Positions 1 to 10,355 of a DNA stretch of 64,000 bases are shown in pieces. The notes beneath the pieces are model-generated. The model ran no database searches. It saw only the letters and a list, made by a program, of their open reading frames with translations, and was not told the origin of the DNA. This DNA is from Jeongeupia chitinilytica (GTDB lineage: Bacteria > Pseudomonadota > Gammaproteobacteria > Burkholderiales > Chitinibacteraceae), in NCBI RefSeq assembly GCF_014652315.1, contig NZ_BMYO01000001.1, forward strand, positions 603,711 to 667,710, read 5' to 3'. Each line of letters begins with the position of its first letter. The first letter of the stretch is position 1. The position numbers and the translations under genes are program-made.

Positions 1-820
1 CGAGCGCGACACAACCGTTTGACGACCACGGCGCGCGTGCGTAGGTATCGTAGGGAACCCCGTGCAGCCAGATGCCGTGGCCGGTGCGGCCCTGCTGGCG
101 GTCGAGCTCGTTCGGATAGGAGATCGGCCAGGCGCCGATGCCGTACAGGTCGGCCTTCTTGCCCAGCATCGCGTCGAGCTGCGCACGCGGCATCTCGCCG
201 GTGACGAAGTAGACGCCGAGCGGTGTGCGCTGGTCGCCTTCCTTCTGTTTGTCGACGCCGAGTTTGCCGATGGTGGTGTAGAAATCGCTGACCCGTTTCG
301 GCACGCCCTGGTCGTTGCGGAACAGGTAGACGCGCGAGGTGTCGGCCTCGACCACGACGACGTGCTTCTGTTTCGGTGACAGGATCAGCACGTTGGCCGG
401 CAGTGCATCGGCCGGTGGCGGGTTGCGTGCTGCCTGGACGCGTGCCAGTGCTTCGTGCCGCAATCCTTCGAGGACGTCCGCCGGGCCGCTGGCCGCACCG
501 CCGACGGCGCGCAGCGGGCCGCTGCGCATCGCGTACAGATCGGCCGACAGCAGGTGGGCGAGGCGGTAGTCGGGCTCGCTGGCGAGCAGGGCGTCGACGG
601 TGGCGCGTGCATCCCGCATCCGCCCGGCGCGGATTGCATCGATGGCCGCGACGATCATCTGCTCGGGCGAGCCGCTGGCGGCACGCCCCTCGCGCGATTG
701 CGGTTCGGCATCGAGCGACGCACTCATCGGAGCGGTGAATTTCGGCTGGGCCGCCGGTGCAAGCACCAGAAGCAGGAGTACGGCGACGAGCCGGCGGGCC
801 CGGGACAACGTGGTCGACAT
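1..820 (-). CDS. L,D-transpeptidase (YkuD/ErfK type), 3' end beyond window
   Basis: Read directly from the minus strand: the start codon is at 820-818 and the frame stays open to base 1, so about 273 residues are visible and the C-terminus is missing. A signal-peptide-like N-terminus (MSTTLSRARRLVAVLLLLVL) precedes a helical region, then a YkuD catalytic domain with VFLFRN-type strands, a GIGAWPISYPNEL segment, HGIWLHGVP and the catalytic SNGCVAL motif (His and Cys of the family). Such enzymes form or remodel 3-3 peptidoglycan cross-links or anchor proteins in the periplasm. It starts 14 bases after the TPR/NTF2-like gene ends, so the two are probably co-transcribed. Confidence 0.85.
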   Translation of the reverse strand, partial: MSTTLSRARRLVAVLLLLVLAPAAQPKFTAPMSASLDAEPQSREGRAASGSPEQMIVAAIDAIRAGRMRDARATVDALLASEPDYRLAHLLSADLYAMRSGPLRAVGGAASGPADVLEGLRHEALARVQAARNPPPADALPANVLILSPKQKHVVVVEADTSRVYLFRNDQGVPKRVSDFYTTIGKLGVDKQKEGDQRTPLGVYFVTGEMPRAQLDAMLGKKADLYGIGAWPISYPNELDRQQGRTGHGIWLHGVPYDTYARAPWSSNGCVAL

Positions 821-834
821 GACGATTCAGCCTG

Positions 835-1890
835 TCAGCGGCCCGAGCGCTCTTCGCGGATCAGCCATTCGCCGCCGCTCTTTTCGAGGATCAGCGTCTT
901 GCCGGTGGTGCTGGTCAGCCGGTCCGAGCGATAACTCTGGCGCAGTCGGACCTTGGCGGTCTTGTCGTCGCTGAAATCGACGCGGATGTCGGACAGTTTG
1001 ACTTCGATCGACTTCGGCGCCGCAACGCGCTCCCGACGTTCCTTGGCCCAGTTCGCGTGGCTCTGCCCGGCCGGTGCGTAGTCCTTGGTATAGGCGCCGA
1101 GATAGCCGTTGACGTTCTGACGCTCCCACATCTGCGCCCAGCGTTGCACGGCGGCGACAACATCCTGCTGGCGGGCATCGACGGCCGGTTTGGGGGCGGG
1201 CGTCGGCGTCGGTGAGGGTTGCGGGACCGGCGTTGGCGCAGGGGTCGGTTTGGGTGTCGGTGCCGGCGTCGGTGCCGGCGTCGCTGCCACCGCTGGACCC
1301 GGCGCGGCAGACGGCTTGACCGGCGCCATCGCGACGGCTACCGGGCTAGGCGCGGGCGCCTTGCTTGGCGTTGCTGCCGGCCGTGCCGGTGTGCCGTTGC
1401 GGCTGAAGAGTTCGTTGACGAGCTTGAGCTTGGTCTGCGCGCTGCCCTTGTTGCCTTCAAGTTGCAGCGCCTTGTCGTAGGCTTGTGATGCCAGCCGTGC
1501 GTACAGGTCGCCGAGGTTCTCGTGCGCGGTTGCGTAGCTCGGGTTGGTCTGAATTGCCATCTGCAGCGCAGTGCGTGCCTTGTCGTACTGGTTCTGTTGC
1601 GCGTACAGCACGGCCAGATTGTTGTACGGCTCCGGCAGTTGCGGATAGTCCTCGGACAGACTGACGAAAGTCTTGATCGCATCGTCGCTGCGGCCGAGTT
1701 CGGTCAGCGCCAGTCCCCGCAGGAAGCGGATTTGCGGGTCCTTCGGCGTCTTGGCCAGTGCCCGGTCGGCGCGTTCGAGCGCCGGGGCGTACTGACGCGC
1801 CTGCAGCAGCTGCTGGATATCTTCCTTGTCACCAGCCTGAACGGTTCCGGCAAGCAGTAGCAGGGCAAGGGAGAGGCGACGCAAACGCAT
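835..1890 (-). CDS. Periplasmic TPR protein with Pro/Thr linker and Cds6-like NTF2 domain
   Basis: 351 residues from the ATG at 1890; an ATG two codons upstream (1896) is possible but sits only 3 bases from the AGGA ribosome site, while 1890 has 9. A signal peptide ends near VQA; TPR-like helices fill residues ~20-165; a low-complexity Ala/Pro/Thr segment with alternating TPAP/TPKP units spans ~185-245; the C-terminal ~110 residues (from ARQQDVVAAVQRWAQMW) look like the NTF2/SnoaL-fold 'Cds6' domain usually linked to L,D-transpeptidases. Its partner transpeptidase follows at once, so it is likely a periplasmic accessory or scaffold for that enzyme. The role is inferred from domains and neighbour only. 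Confidence 0.8.
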   Translation of the reverse strand: MRLRRLSLALLLLAGTVQAGDKEDIQQLLQARQYAPALERADRALAKTPKDPQIRFLRGLALTELGRSDDAIKTFVSLSEDYPQLPEPYNNLAVLYAQQNQYDKARTALQMAIQTNPSYATAHENLGDLYARLASQAYDKALQLEGNKGSAQTKLKLVNELFSRNGTPARPAATPSKAPAPSPVAVAMAPVKPSAAPGPAVAATPAPTPAPTPKPTPAPTPVPQPSPTPTPAPKPAVDARQQDVVAAVQRWAQMWERQNVNGYLGAYTKDYAPAGQSHANWAKERRERVAAPKSIEVKLSDIRVDFSDDKTAKVRLRQSYRSDRLTSTTGKTLILEKSGGEWLIREERSGR

Positions 1891-1972
1891 GAGCATAATT
1901 CCTGTTTTCGGCGCGATTCGGCCGACGTAGACTGCGGCGATTCTATCAAAACCCGGCTACCGGTTGCGGATC

Positions 1973-2320
1973 ATGCCCCTGCCTGTTGGATTGCAGACCA
2001 TCCTGCTGTTGATTGCCTCGAACGTGTTCATGACGTTCGCGTGGTATGGCCACCTGAAGTTCGCACACAGCAAGCCTTGGGTGATCGCTGCGTTGCTGAG
2101 CTGGGGCATTGCGCTGTTCGAGTACCTGCTGCAGGTGCCGGCCAACCGGATCGGTTACGGCACGTTTTCGCTGGCGCAGCTCAAGATCATCCAGGAAGTG
2201 ATCACGCTCTCGGTTTTCGTCCCCTTCGCTCTATTTTATGCCGGCCAGCCGTTCAAGCTGGACTTTGTCTGGGCCGGGCTTTGCCTGGTCGGGGCGGTCT
2301 ACTTCATGTTCCGCAGCTAG
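1973..2320 (+). CDS. Small four-helix membrane protein, DUF486/DMT-like
   Basis: 115 residues from the ATG at 1973 (a TTG at 1964 would add three). Four hydrophobic segments are visible: ILLLIASNVFMTFAWYGH, WVIAALLSWGIALFEYLLQV, IIQEVITLSVFVPFALFYA and FVWAGLCLVGAVYFMF. The pattern and the QVPANRIGYGTFSLAQLKIIQE stretch fit the DUF486 family of small drug/metabolite-transporter-like inner-membrane proteins. No substrate is known for the family. It stands alone between the divergent TPR gene and upp; its own promoter was not clear. Confidence 0.8.
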   Translation: MPLPVGLQTILLLIASNVFMTFAWYGHLKFAHSKPWVIAALLSWGIALFEYLLQVPANRIGYGTFSLAQLKIIQEVITLSVFVPFALFYAGQPFKLDFVWAGLCLVGAVYFMFRS

Positions 2321-2404
2321 GCGGCAAACCCGGACTTTCGTCAATGGCGCTTGCGCCACGGACGGATACAATCAATTCATACAATCTATCTGTCGGGATT
2401 CACC

Positions 2405-3031
2405 ATGCACATTCACGTCGTCAACCATCCGCTGGTGCAGCACAAGCTTTCCCTGCTGCGCGCCGCCGAGATCAGCACCAACAAGTTCCGCATGCTGACC
2501 GACGAGCTGGCCCGGTTGCTGGCGTACGAGGCAACACGTGACCTGCCGCTCGAACCGGTGACCATCGACGGCTGGTGCGGTCCGGTCGACGTGCAGCAGA
2601 TCAAGGGCAAGAAGATGACGGTGGTGCCGATCCTGCGCGCCGGTATCGGCATGCTCAACGGCGTGCTGGATCTGGTGCCGTCGGCCAAGATCAGCGTCGT
2701 CGGTCTGGCGCGCAACGAGGAAACGCTGCAGCCCGAACCGTACTTTGAAAAGTTCGTCGGTGACCTTCACGACCGGCTGGCACTGATCATCGATCCGATG
2801 CTCGCCACCGGCGGTTCGCTGGTCGCGACGATCGACATGCTCAAGCGCAAGGGCTGCAAGGAGATCAAGGCCATCGTCATGGTGGCGGCGCCCGAAGGGG
2901 TCAGGCTCGTCAACGAAGCGCATCCGGACGTGCAGATCTACGCCGCATCGCTCGACTCGCACCTGAACGAGCACGGGTACATCATTCCGGGGCTCGGCGA
3001 CGCCGGCGACAAGATTTTCGGGACGCGCTGA
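2405..3031 (+). CDS. upp: Uracil phosphoribosyltransferase
   Basis: 208 residues, the usual length for Upp, from the ATG at 2405 with a GGGATT ribosome site; an upstream in-frame ATG at 2351 has no support. The enzyme makes UMP from uracil and PRPP in the cytoplasm. Visible motifs: NHPLVQHKLSLLR at the N-terminus, PILRAGIGM near residue 76, the PRPP-binding loop LIIDPMLATGGSL (~128-139) and the terminal PGLGDAGDKIFGT. The next gene is the uracil permease, so the pair is a uracil salvage unit, though a hairpin lies between them. Confidence 0.97.
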   Translation: MHIHVVNHPLVQHKLSLLRAAEISTNKFRMLTDELARLLAYEATRDLPLEPVTIDGWCGPVDVQQIKGKKMTVVPILRAGIGMLNGVLDLVPSAKISVVGLARNEETLQPEPYFEKFVGDLHDRLALIIDPMLATGGSLVATIDMLKRKGCKEIKAIVMVAAPEGVRLVNEAHPDVQIYAASLDSHLNEHGYIIPGLGDAGDKIFGTR

Positions 3032-3045
3032 GCGGACCGAATCCG

Positions 3046-3073
3046 GAAACGGGCGCCAACAGGCGCCCGTTTC
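3046..3073 (+). terminator. Hairpin between upp and uraA
   Basis: Perfect 12-bp inverted repeat (GAAACGGGCGCC / GGCGCCCGTTTC) with a four-base AACA loop, 15 bases after the upp stop. No long T-run follows, so it may be a weak terminator or an attenuating/processing hairpin that lowers uraA expression relative to upp. Confidence 0.55.
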
Positions 3074-3125
3074 GTGTGTCTGCGGCAATCAGCCGCTCCC
3101 AAACAAAACCAACACAGGGATGACC

Positions 3126-4367
3126 ATGTTCTCCACCGTCAAACAAGCGATCTCGGGCGCGCAGATCCTGTTCGTCGCCTTCGGCGCGCTGGTCCTGGTG
3201 CCGCTGCTGACCGGGCTCAACCCCGCGCTGGCACTGCTCGGCGCCGGCATCGGCACGCTGATGTTCCAGTTCGTCACCAAGCGGGAAGTGCCGCTGTTCC
3301 TCGGTTCGTCGTTCGCCTTCATCGGCCCGATCATTTTCTCGATCCATACCTGGGGGCAGGCGGCGACGCAGTTCGGTCTGTTCGCCGCCGGCTTCATGTA
3401 CTTCCTCGTCGCCGGGCTGATCCGCTGGCGCGGTATCGCCTTCATCCACCGGCTGCTGCCGCCGGTGGTCATCGGTCCGGTGATCATGGTGATCGGTCTG
3501 TCGGTTGCCGTTGCCGCATCGGGCATGGCCATGGGGCAGGGCGGCGGCAAGCAGCTGATTCCGTACCAGACGTCGATCCTGCTGGCGGCGATTTCGCTGG
3601 CGACGACCATCGTCGTCGCGGTGTTCGCCGGCGGCATGTTGCGACTGGTGCCGATCCTGTCGGGTGTGTTTGTCGGTTACGGTGCTGCCGTGCTGATGGG
3701 CGTGGTGAATTTCGCGCCGATCGCCGCTGCACCGTGGTTTGCACTGCCGCACGTTGTCCATCCTGAAATCAGCTGGGCGGCGGCACTGTTCATGATGCCG
3801 GTGGCGATCGCGCCGGCCATCGAGCATATCGGTGGCGTGATGGCGATCGGCGGGGTGACCGGCAAGGATTACACCGCGTCGCCGGGCCTGCACCGGACCC
3901 TGGCCGGTGACGGCTTGGGCGTCTGCTTTGCCGGCCTCGTCGGCGGCCCGCCGATCACGACCTACGGTGAAGTGACCGGCGCGCTGATGATCACCAAGAA
4001 CTTCAATCCGGTGATCATGACCTGGGCGGCGGTGCTGGCGGTGATTCTGGCGTTCTTCGGCAAGTTCAATGCAATCCTGCAGTCGATTCCGCTGCCGGTG
4101 ATGGGCGGCATTATGGTGCTGCTGTTCGGGACCATTGCCTCGATCGGCCTGAAAACACTGATCGACGCCAAGGTGGACCTGATGGCACCGCGCAATCTGG
4201 TCATCGTTGCCGTGGTACTCACCTGCGGCGTTGGCGGCCTGACGCTGCAACTGGGCGACCTGAATCTGGCTGGCGTCGGCCTCGTGAGCCTGCTGGCGAT
4301 CGTGCTCAACTTCGTGCTGCCGCAGGACAAGCATCACGAGGGCATTGTCGAGGGCCAGGACGTCTGA
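3126..4367 (+). CDS. uraA: Uracil:proton symporter (NCS2 family)
   Basis: 413 residues. I chose the ATG at 3126, five bases after an AGGGA site; the ATG at 3120 overlaps that site. The protein is hydrophobic throughout, with about 12-14 membrane segments, and has NCS2 landmarks: GSSFAFIGPI near the start, ALFMMPVAIAPAIEHIGG carrying the substrate-binding Glu, the GLVGGPPITTYGE segment and the C-terminal half-helix region. It imports uracil across the inner membrane for Upp next door. Length and sequence agree with UraA rather than a xanthine/urate permease. Confidence 0.93.
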   Translation: MFSTVKQAISGAQILFVAFGALVLVPLLTGLNPALALLGAGIGTLMFQFVTKREVPLFLGSSFAFIGPIIFSIHTWGQAATQFGLFAAGFMYFLVAGLIRWRGIAFIHRLLPPVVIGPVIMVIGLSVAVAASGMAMGQGGGKQLIPYQTSILLAAISLATTIVVAVFAGGMLRLVPILSGVFVGYGAAVLMGVVNFAPIAAAPWFALPHVVHPEISWAAALFMMPVAIAPAIEHIGGVMAIGGVTGKDYTASPGLHRTLAGDGLGVCFAGLVGGPPITTYGEVTGALMITKNFNPVIMTWAAVLAVILAFFGKFNAILQSIPLPVMGGIMVLLFGTIASIGLKTLIDAKVDLMAPRNLVIVAVVLTCGVGGLTLQLGDLNLAGVGLVSLLAIVLNFVLPQDKHHEGIVEGQDV

Positions 4368-4382
4368 CGGTAGGCGATGCAC

Positions 4383-4412
4383 AAAAAAAACGGCCCCTCG
4401 GGGCCGTTTTTT
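4383..4412. terminator. Bidirectional rho-independent terminator
   Basis: Stem CGGCCCC / GGGGCCG with a two-base centre, flanked by A8 on the left and T6 on the right. It lies between the convergent uraA and Yip1-type genes and can stop transcription from both sides. Confidence 0.9.
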
Positions 4413-4427
4413 CATGATGGTCCAGCG

Positions 4428-4997
4428 TCAGAAGAACAGCGGCACCAGCACCAGTGCGCACAGCAGTGCCCAGGCTGCAGCGCCGACCGACATCACCAGA
4501 TAGGCGACGTCTTGTGCCTCGATGTCCTCGGTGGTGCCGAGCAGCGACGGGACTCCGTGGTACAGCAGGCAGAAGGCCGCGCCGAGTCCGATCGCTCCGC
4601 ACAGCGCATTGAACGCGATGCTGGGCACGAACAGCGTCAGGGCCGACAGCCACAGCGGAACCGCCGCCAGTGCCGCAAGCAGATAGGCGCTGTCACGGTC
4701 CGTCGAAAAGTCGCGAATTGCCGCAACCTGGCGGATGACCGTCGCCATCAGCGAGACGGTGACGATTTCGGCGCAGAAGAAGATCGTCGCAACGGCGATC
4801 CAGCGCGAGAAAGGTGCTTCGGGTGCGTAGTAGTTGCCGTTGACGCCCCCGGCGTACAGGATCATTGCCGCCGGCAGCAGCGACAGCGGGATCACCAGTG
4901 ACAGCAGGATCTTCAGGCTGGCCGGATGGCGGGATTTCAGTTCGTCCCAGCCCTGGTGATAGGACGTCAGCATGTGGGGGTAGTCGCTCGCTTTCAT
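4428..4997 (-). CDS. Yip1-family inner-membrane protein
   Basis: 189 residues starting MKASDYPHMLTSYHQGWDEL; the start at 4997 has a GGAGA ribosome site seven bases upstream, which rules out the longer upstream extension. Five hydrophobic segments follow a charged N-terminus (LKILLSLVIPLSLLPAAMI, WIAVATIFFCAEIVTVSLMA, LLAALAAVPLWLSAL, AFNALCGAIGLGAAFCLLY, VMSVGAAAWALLCALVLV). The arrangement fits the bacterial Yip1 domain group, whose function is unknown. It is monocistronic here and shares the bidirectional terminator with uraA. Confidence 0.75.
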   Translation of the reverse strand: MKASDYPHMLTSYHQGWDELKSRHPASLKILLSLVIPLSLLPAAMILYAGGVNGNYYAPEAPFSRWIAVATIFFCAEIVTVSLMATVIRQVAAIRDFSTDRDSAYLLAALAAVPLWLSALTLFVPSIAFNALCGAIGLGAAFCLLYHGVPSLLGTTEDIEAQDVAYLVMSVGAAAWALLCALVLVPLFF

Positions 4998-5241
4998 GGT
5001 TCGATCTCCTTGCCATCGAATCGCTGCGCCCGTTGCGCATCTATCCATGAGCTTAGACCCGCCTACGGGTGACGATTTCCGCCGTTGGGCCTTTTCCCGG
5101 CAGTCGGTTGCTTTGAGTCGAAAAAGCACCTTGCCGGGTTGGATCGCGGCGGAGTGTGCAGCCTGTTTGAAAAGCTGGCCGTGTTCCCCCGTCTCGCGTT
5201 ACATAGCGATTCCGTTGCGCAAAATTTGCCAGAGTCATGCC

Positions 5242-6315
5242 ATGAACCACCGCCAATCCGGTGTCCTGTTGCTTGCCCTGCTGTTGATCCAGCCTTGCCT
5301 GGCAAAGCCCGATGCGTCGTCCGCGGACGACGACGAGGAGGCGGAGGCCGGACTGAGCTGGTCTTATCAGCGCTGGACATTCGGGGTGTCCGGCTCGCTG
5401 GCGGGGGAAATCCACCGCAATGCGGCTTCGAAAGGCGCAAACAAGTGGAACACCGAGCTCGACCCGGTTTTTGCGCTGGATCTGGCTTATGCGCTGCCGG
5501 ATGACGACCGGCTGGTGGTCAAGGTCGATACCGGTCTGGAAAGCTGGCGGCCCGCGAGTCAGCGCAAACCGGGCAACCGCGAGGCCTATCTGGGTTATCA
5601 GTCCGACACCTGGGGGACGGTCAAGCTGGGAACGAACGGCTCGCCCAGCTGGCGGTTGCTCGACGAGGAATACGGCACGCACGGCTTGAACTGGCCGGTC
5701 AGCTATAGCGGCTATGGCCGGCTGAATGTATTGCGGATGGCCGACTGGGTGAAAAACACCCTGGCCTATGCCAGCCCGGAATACGCCGGGTTCAGCGGCG
5801 AACTCGCCGTTTTGCTGGCGGACAATGACTGGCTCGAGCGTTTTCACGACGTGTTGCTGCATTACGCGCAGGAAGACCGGTTCCGTGTCGATCTGGGTTT
5901 TGTCGGGCAGCAAACGGATCGTCCTGTAGCGCCGTTGCGGCAGCATTTCCTTGCCGGTGAATACAGCTGGCAAAGCGTGACGCTGAGTCTGGGTTACAAA
6001 CACATGGCGCAAGACCGGACCATGGACCGGTCGGTCATCTGGTCGCAGCTGGGCTATGCATTCGGCCAGAACGAACTGCATTTGGGCGTGGCCCGGGTCA
6101 AGGACCGCGCGTTCGCTGCGCTGGATATCGGCACCATGGTGCTGGGGACCGGCTACACCCTGCACATGAACCAGTACCTCGATTTCTATTCCGATCTGAC
6201 CTGGGCCAGAAACCGTGCCGACGGCGGTATCGGCGCCAGCGATGTCGATCCCCGCTACAGCCTGGGCAGCGTGCGATCCAGCCAGTGGATCACCGGCCTG
6301 AGTCTGGATTTCTGA
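5242..6315 (+). CDS. Outer-membrane porin-like beta-barrel protein
   Basis: 357 residues from the ATG at 5242. A signal peptide (LLALLLIQPCLA) is followed by an acidic stretch (SSADDDEEAEAG) and then amphipathic beta strands ending in GLSLDF; a C-terminal Phe is the usual outer-membrane assembly signal. Segments such as AYLGYQSDTWGTVKLG and LGYKHMAQDR resemble Gram-negative general porins (porin_4 type), including the early FGVSGSLAGEI strand. Substrate specificity cannot be told. It has no obvious operon partner; glnS follows after 150 bases with its own promoter. Confidence 0.75.
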   Translation: MNHRQSGVLLLALLLIQPCLAKPDASSADDDEEAEAGLSWSYQRWTFGVSGSLAGEIHRNAASKGANKWNTELDPVFALDLAYALPDDDRLVVKVDTGLESWRPASQRKPGNREAYLGYQSDTWGTVKLGTNGSPSWRLLDEEYGTHGLNWPVSYSGYGRLNVLRMADWVKNTLAYASPEYAGFSGELAVLLADNDWLERFHDVLLHYAQEDRFRVDLGFVGQQTDRPVAPLRQHFLAGEYSWQSVTLSLGYKHMAQDRTMDRSVIWSQLGYAFGQNELHLGVARVKDRAFAALDIGTMVLGTGYTLHMNQYLDFYSDLTWARNRADGGIGASDVDPRYSLGSVRSSQWITGLSLDF

Positions 6316-6403
6316 GTGTATTTTGCTTGATTCCGGCGCAAGGCACGTTTCTGACAAAGCCGTTTCAGATCAACCACTTCCGTAGTATCTAAGTCATTGA
6401 TTA

Positions 6404-6433
6404 TTGACGATTTTGCCGTGCGAGCCGGATAAT
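6404..6433 (+). promoter_or_regulatory. Candidate sigma-70 promoter of glnS
   Basis: A -35 TTGACG (6404-6409) and -10 GATAAT (6428-6433) are separated by 18 bases, 35 bases before the glnS start. An AT-rich stretch with TAAGTCATTGATT lies just upstream at 6390-6402. Confidence 0.6.
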
Positions 6434-6467
6434 CGGTGGTTTGAGCCATTCGACAGCCCCATCGAGC

Positions 6468-8152
<1,685 letters not shown>

Positions 8153-8153
<1 letters not shown>

Positions 8154-8551
8154 TGCGCGCGCTGCTGTGCGCCGTGGTGCTGTGCCTGAGTGGTGCGGCG
8201 CTGGCCGACGCGTCGGCACCGGCCGTTGCCGCGCCTTTGCCGGTCTACACCGGCAAGCCCGGCCACGCGCCGGTCGAGGTGGCCTTCGATTACCTGAAGG
8301 ACCGCATCGCCGACGAGCACGGTCTCGGCGAGTACCGGCAACTGGTCATCGACCAGCAGGGCAAGGGCGGCGAGATTCCGGATCAGGTGGCGTTGCGGGT
8401 CGAGATGCGCGGTCTGCTCGACGATGCCGTTGCCGTCCAGCGTTACGTCTTCGCGATGCGTTTCGACGACGTGTGGAAAATCGACGCAGTGCGACAGGAC
8501 TGGCAGTGCCGGCGCAGCAAAAAAGGCTGGACGCAACGTCCTTGCCCATAA
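8153..8551 (+). CDS. Small secreted protein of unknown function
   Basis: 132 residues whose ATG overlaps the glnS stop. The first ~20 residues (MRALLCAVVLCLSGAALA) are a clear signal peptide with an ALA cleavage site, so the product is exported, probably periplasmic. The mature part is short, mixed alpha/beta, with two cysteines near the end (WQCRRSKKGW...RPCP) that could pair. I do not recognise a family. Its role is unknown; coupling to glnS probably only reflects shared transcription. Confidence 0.75.
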
Positions 8552-8616
8552 TCAAACCACGCTGATTCCCGCGGGCGAGCCGGTCTCGCCCGTTCACGTT
8601 CCGAGGCCCCGACGCG

Positions 8617-10338
8617 ATGCAGGCATCCGCTCCCGCAAATGTACCTACCGTCCGCCACCTGTTCCGGCAGTTCTGGCGACTCGCGAAACCGTTCTGGACC
8701 AGCGAGGAGAAGTGGAAGGCCTATGGCCTGCTCGCCGTCGTCGTCGGCCTGAACCTCGGTTCGGTCTACATGAACGTGTTGTTCAACAGCTGGTACAACA
8801 CCTTCTACAACACGCTGCAGAACTATGATCCGGGCGGCTTCAAGGCGGCCATCGTCAAGTTCGGCTGGCTGGCGCTGATCTGGATCATCATCAGCGTCTA
8901 CCGCTTCTACCTGCAGCAGGTGCTCGAGATCAAATGGCGGCGCTGGTTCGCAGGCCACCTGTCGCAGCGCTGGCTGGCGCATCAGGGCTACTACCGCCTG
9001 CAGCTGACCGACCGGCACACCGACAACCCCGACCAGCGGATCGCCGAAGACACCCAGGCCTTCGTCAGCACGACGCTCGGGCTCTCGCTCGGGCTGATGA
9101 ACTCGCTGGTGACGTTCTTTTCTTTCGTCACCATCCTCTGGACGCTGTCCGGACCGCTGCACTTCACGCTGGGTGGTCACGAGTTCAACATTCCGGGCTA
9201 TATGGTCTGGGTGGCGCTGATCTACGCGCTGGTCGGTTCGGTGGTGACCGTGCTGGTTGGCCGGCCGCTGGTCAAACTCAATTTCGAACAACAGCGTCGC
9301 GAGGCCGATTTCCGCTTCGGGCTGGTGCGGGTGCGCGAAAACGCCGAGTCGGTAGCGCTGTATCACGGCGAGGTCGGCGAACAACGGACGCTGCGGGCGC
9401 GAATCGACGCCTTCATCGCCAACTACTGGACACTGGTCCGCCGGCAGAAGCGGCTGATCTGGTTCACCTCGTTCTGGGGGCAACTGGCGATCATTTTCCC
9501 GATGATCGTCGCCGCGCCGCGCTACTTCGCCAAGGAGATCCCGCTCGGCGGACTGATGCAGATCAACAGCGCCTTCGGTCAGGTCTACGGTGCGCTCGAT
9601 TTCGTCATCGGCAGTTTCGCTTCGCTGGCCAGCTGGAAGGCCATCATCGACCGGCTGGTGACGTTCGAGGACAGTCTGTCCAAGGCCGACGCGCTGCCGG
9701 TCGTCCGCCCGGCCGAAGCGGCCGAAGGGCTGCGGATCGACGGCCTCAACGTGCGCAAGCCGGACGGCACGCCGCTGTTCAGCGGACTGCAGCTCGAACT
9801 GCGCGCCGGCGACCGGTTGCTGGTACAGGGCCCTTCGGGCAGCGGCAAATCGACGCTGCTGCGTACGCTTGCGGGCATCTGGCCGTATTCGGATGGCGAA
9901 ATGGCCTACGTGATGGAGCGCGGCGTGCTGTTCCTGGCGCAGAAGCCGTACTTGCCGCTCGGCACGCTGCGTGAAGTGCTGTGTTATCCGGCCCAGCCGT
10001 CGAGCGACGATGCCGACCTCAACGCACTGCTCGTGGCTGTCCGGCTGGAGCATCTCGTCGGCCGGCTCGACGACGTCGACAACTGGTCGCACATCCTCAG
10101 CCTGGGCGAGCAGCAGCGGATCGCCTTTGCCCGCGCGCTGTTCATCCGCCCGGCTGTCCTGATGATGGACGAAGCCAGCTCGGCGCTGGACGAAGCCAAC
10201 GAAGCCATCCTCTACCAGCTGGTCGAAGACCGGCTGCCCGACAGCATCATCGTCAGTGTCGGCCACCGTTCGACGCTGCGGACCTTTCACAATCACCACC
10301 TGGAAACGCTCGGAGACGGCGGCTGGCAGCTGGCCTGA
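8617..10338 (+). CDS. SbmA/BacA-like ABC transporter, permease fused to ATPase
   Basis: 573 residues. The N-terminal ~340 residues form an ABC_membrane_2 permease (SbmA/BacA fold) with the LFNSWYNTFYNTLQ signature and about six membrane helices. The C-terminal nucleotide-binding domain has Walker A GPSGSGKST (~408), signature LSLGEQQRIAFARAL (~494), Walker B AVLMMDEASSALDE and the switch His in SVGHR. This is the YddA-type architecture, with the ATPase fused on, unlike proton-driven SbmA. Substrates of relatives include peptides, cobalamin or long acyl chains; which applies here is not visible. hemE starts 17 bases downstream. Confidence 0.88.
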   Translation: MQASAPANVPTVRHLFRQFWRLAKPFWTSEEKWKAYGLLAVVVGLNLGSVYMNVLFNSWYNTFYNTLQNYDPGGFKAAIVKFGWLALIWIIISVYRFYLQQVLEIKWRRWFAGHLSQRWLAHQGYYRLQLTDRHTDNPDQRIAEDTQAFVSTTLGLSLGLMNSLVTFFSFVTILWTLSGPLHFTLGGHEFNIPGYMVWVALIYALVGSVVTVLVGRPLVKLNFEQQRREADFRFGLVRVRENAESVALYHGEVGEQRTLRARIDAFIANYWTLVRRQKRLIWFTSFWGQLAIIFPMIVAAPRYFAKEIPLGGLMQINSAFGQVYGALDFVIGSFASLASWKAIIDRLVTFEDSLSKADALPVVRPAEAAEGLRIDGLNVRKPDGTPLFSGLQLELRAGDRLLVQGPSGSGKSTLLRTLAGIWPYSDGEMAYVMERGVLFLAQKPYLPLGTLREVLCYPAQPSSDDADLNALLVAVRLEHLVGRLDDVDNWSHILSLGEQQRIAFARALFIRPAVLMMDEASSALDEANEAILYQLVEDRLPDSIIVSVGHRSTLRTFHNHHLETLGDGGWQLA

Positions 10339-10355
10339 ACCGGGAGCGACGACTC

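Noticed and set aside
1180..1300. Repetitive Pro/Thr-coding DNA as a tandem repeat or CRISPR-like array
   Set aside because: The units are irregular, there are no spacers, and it codes for a simple protein linker.
2982..4415. A 477-residue open frame opposite uraA
   Set aside because: Shadow of uraA; His/Asp/Gln-rich translation with no fold signature.
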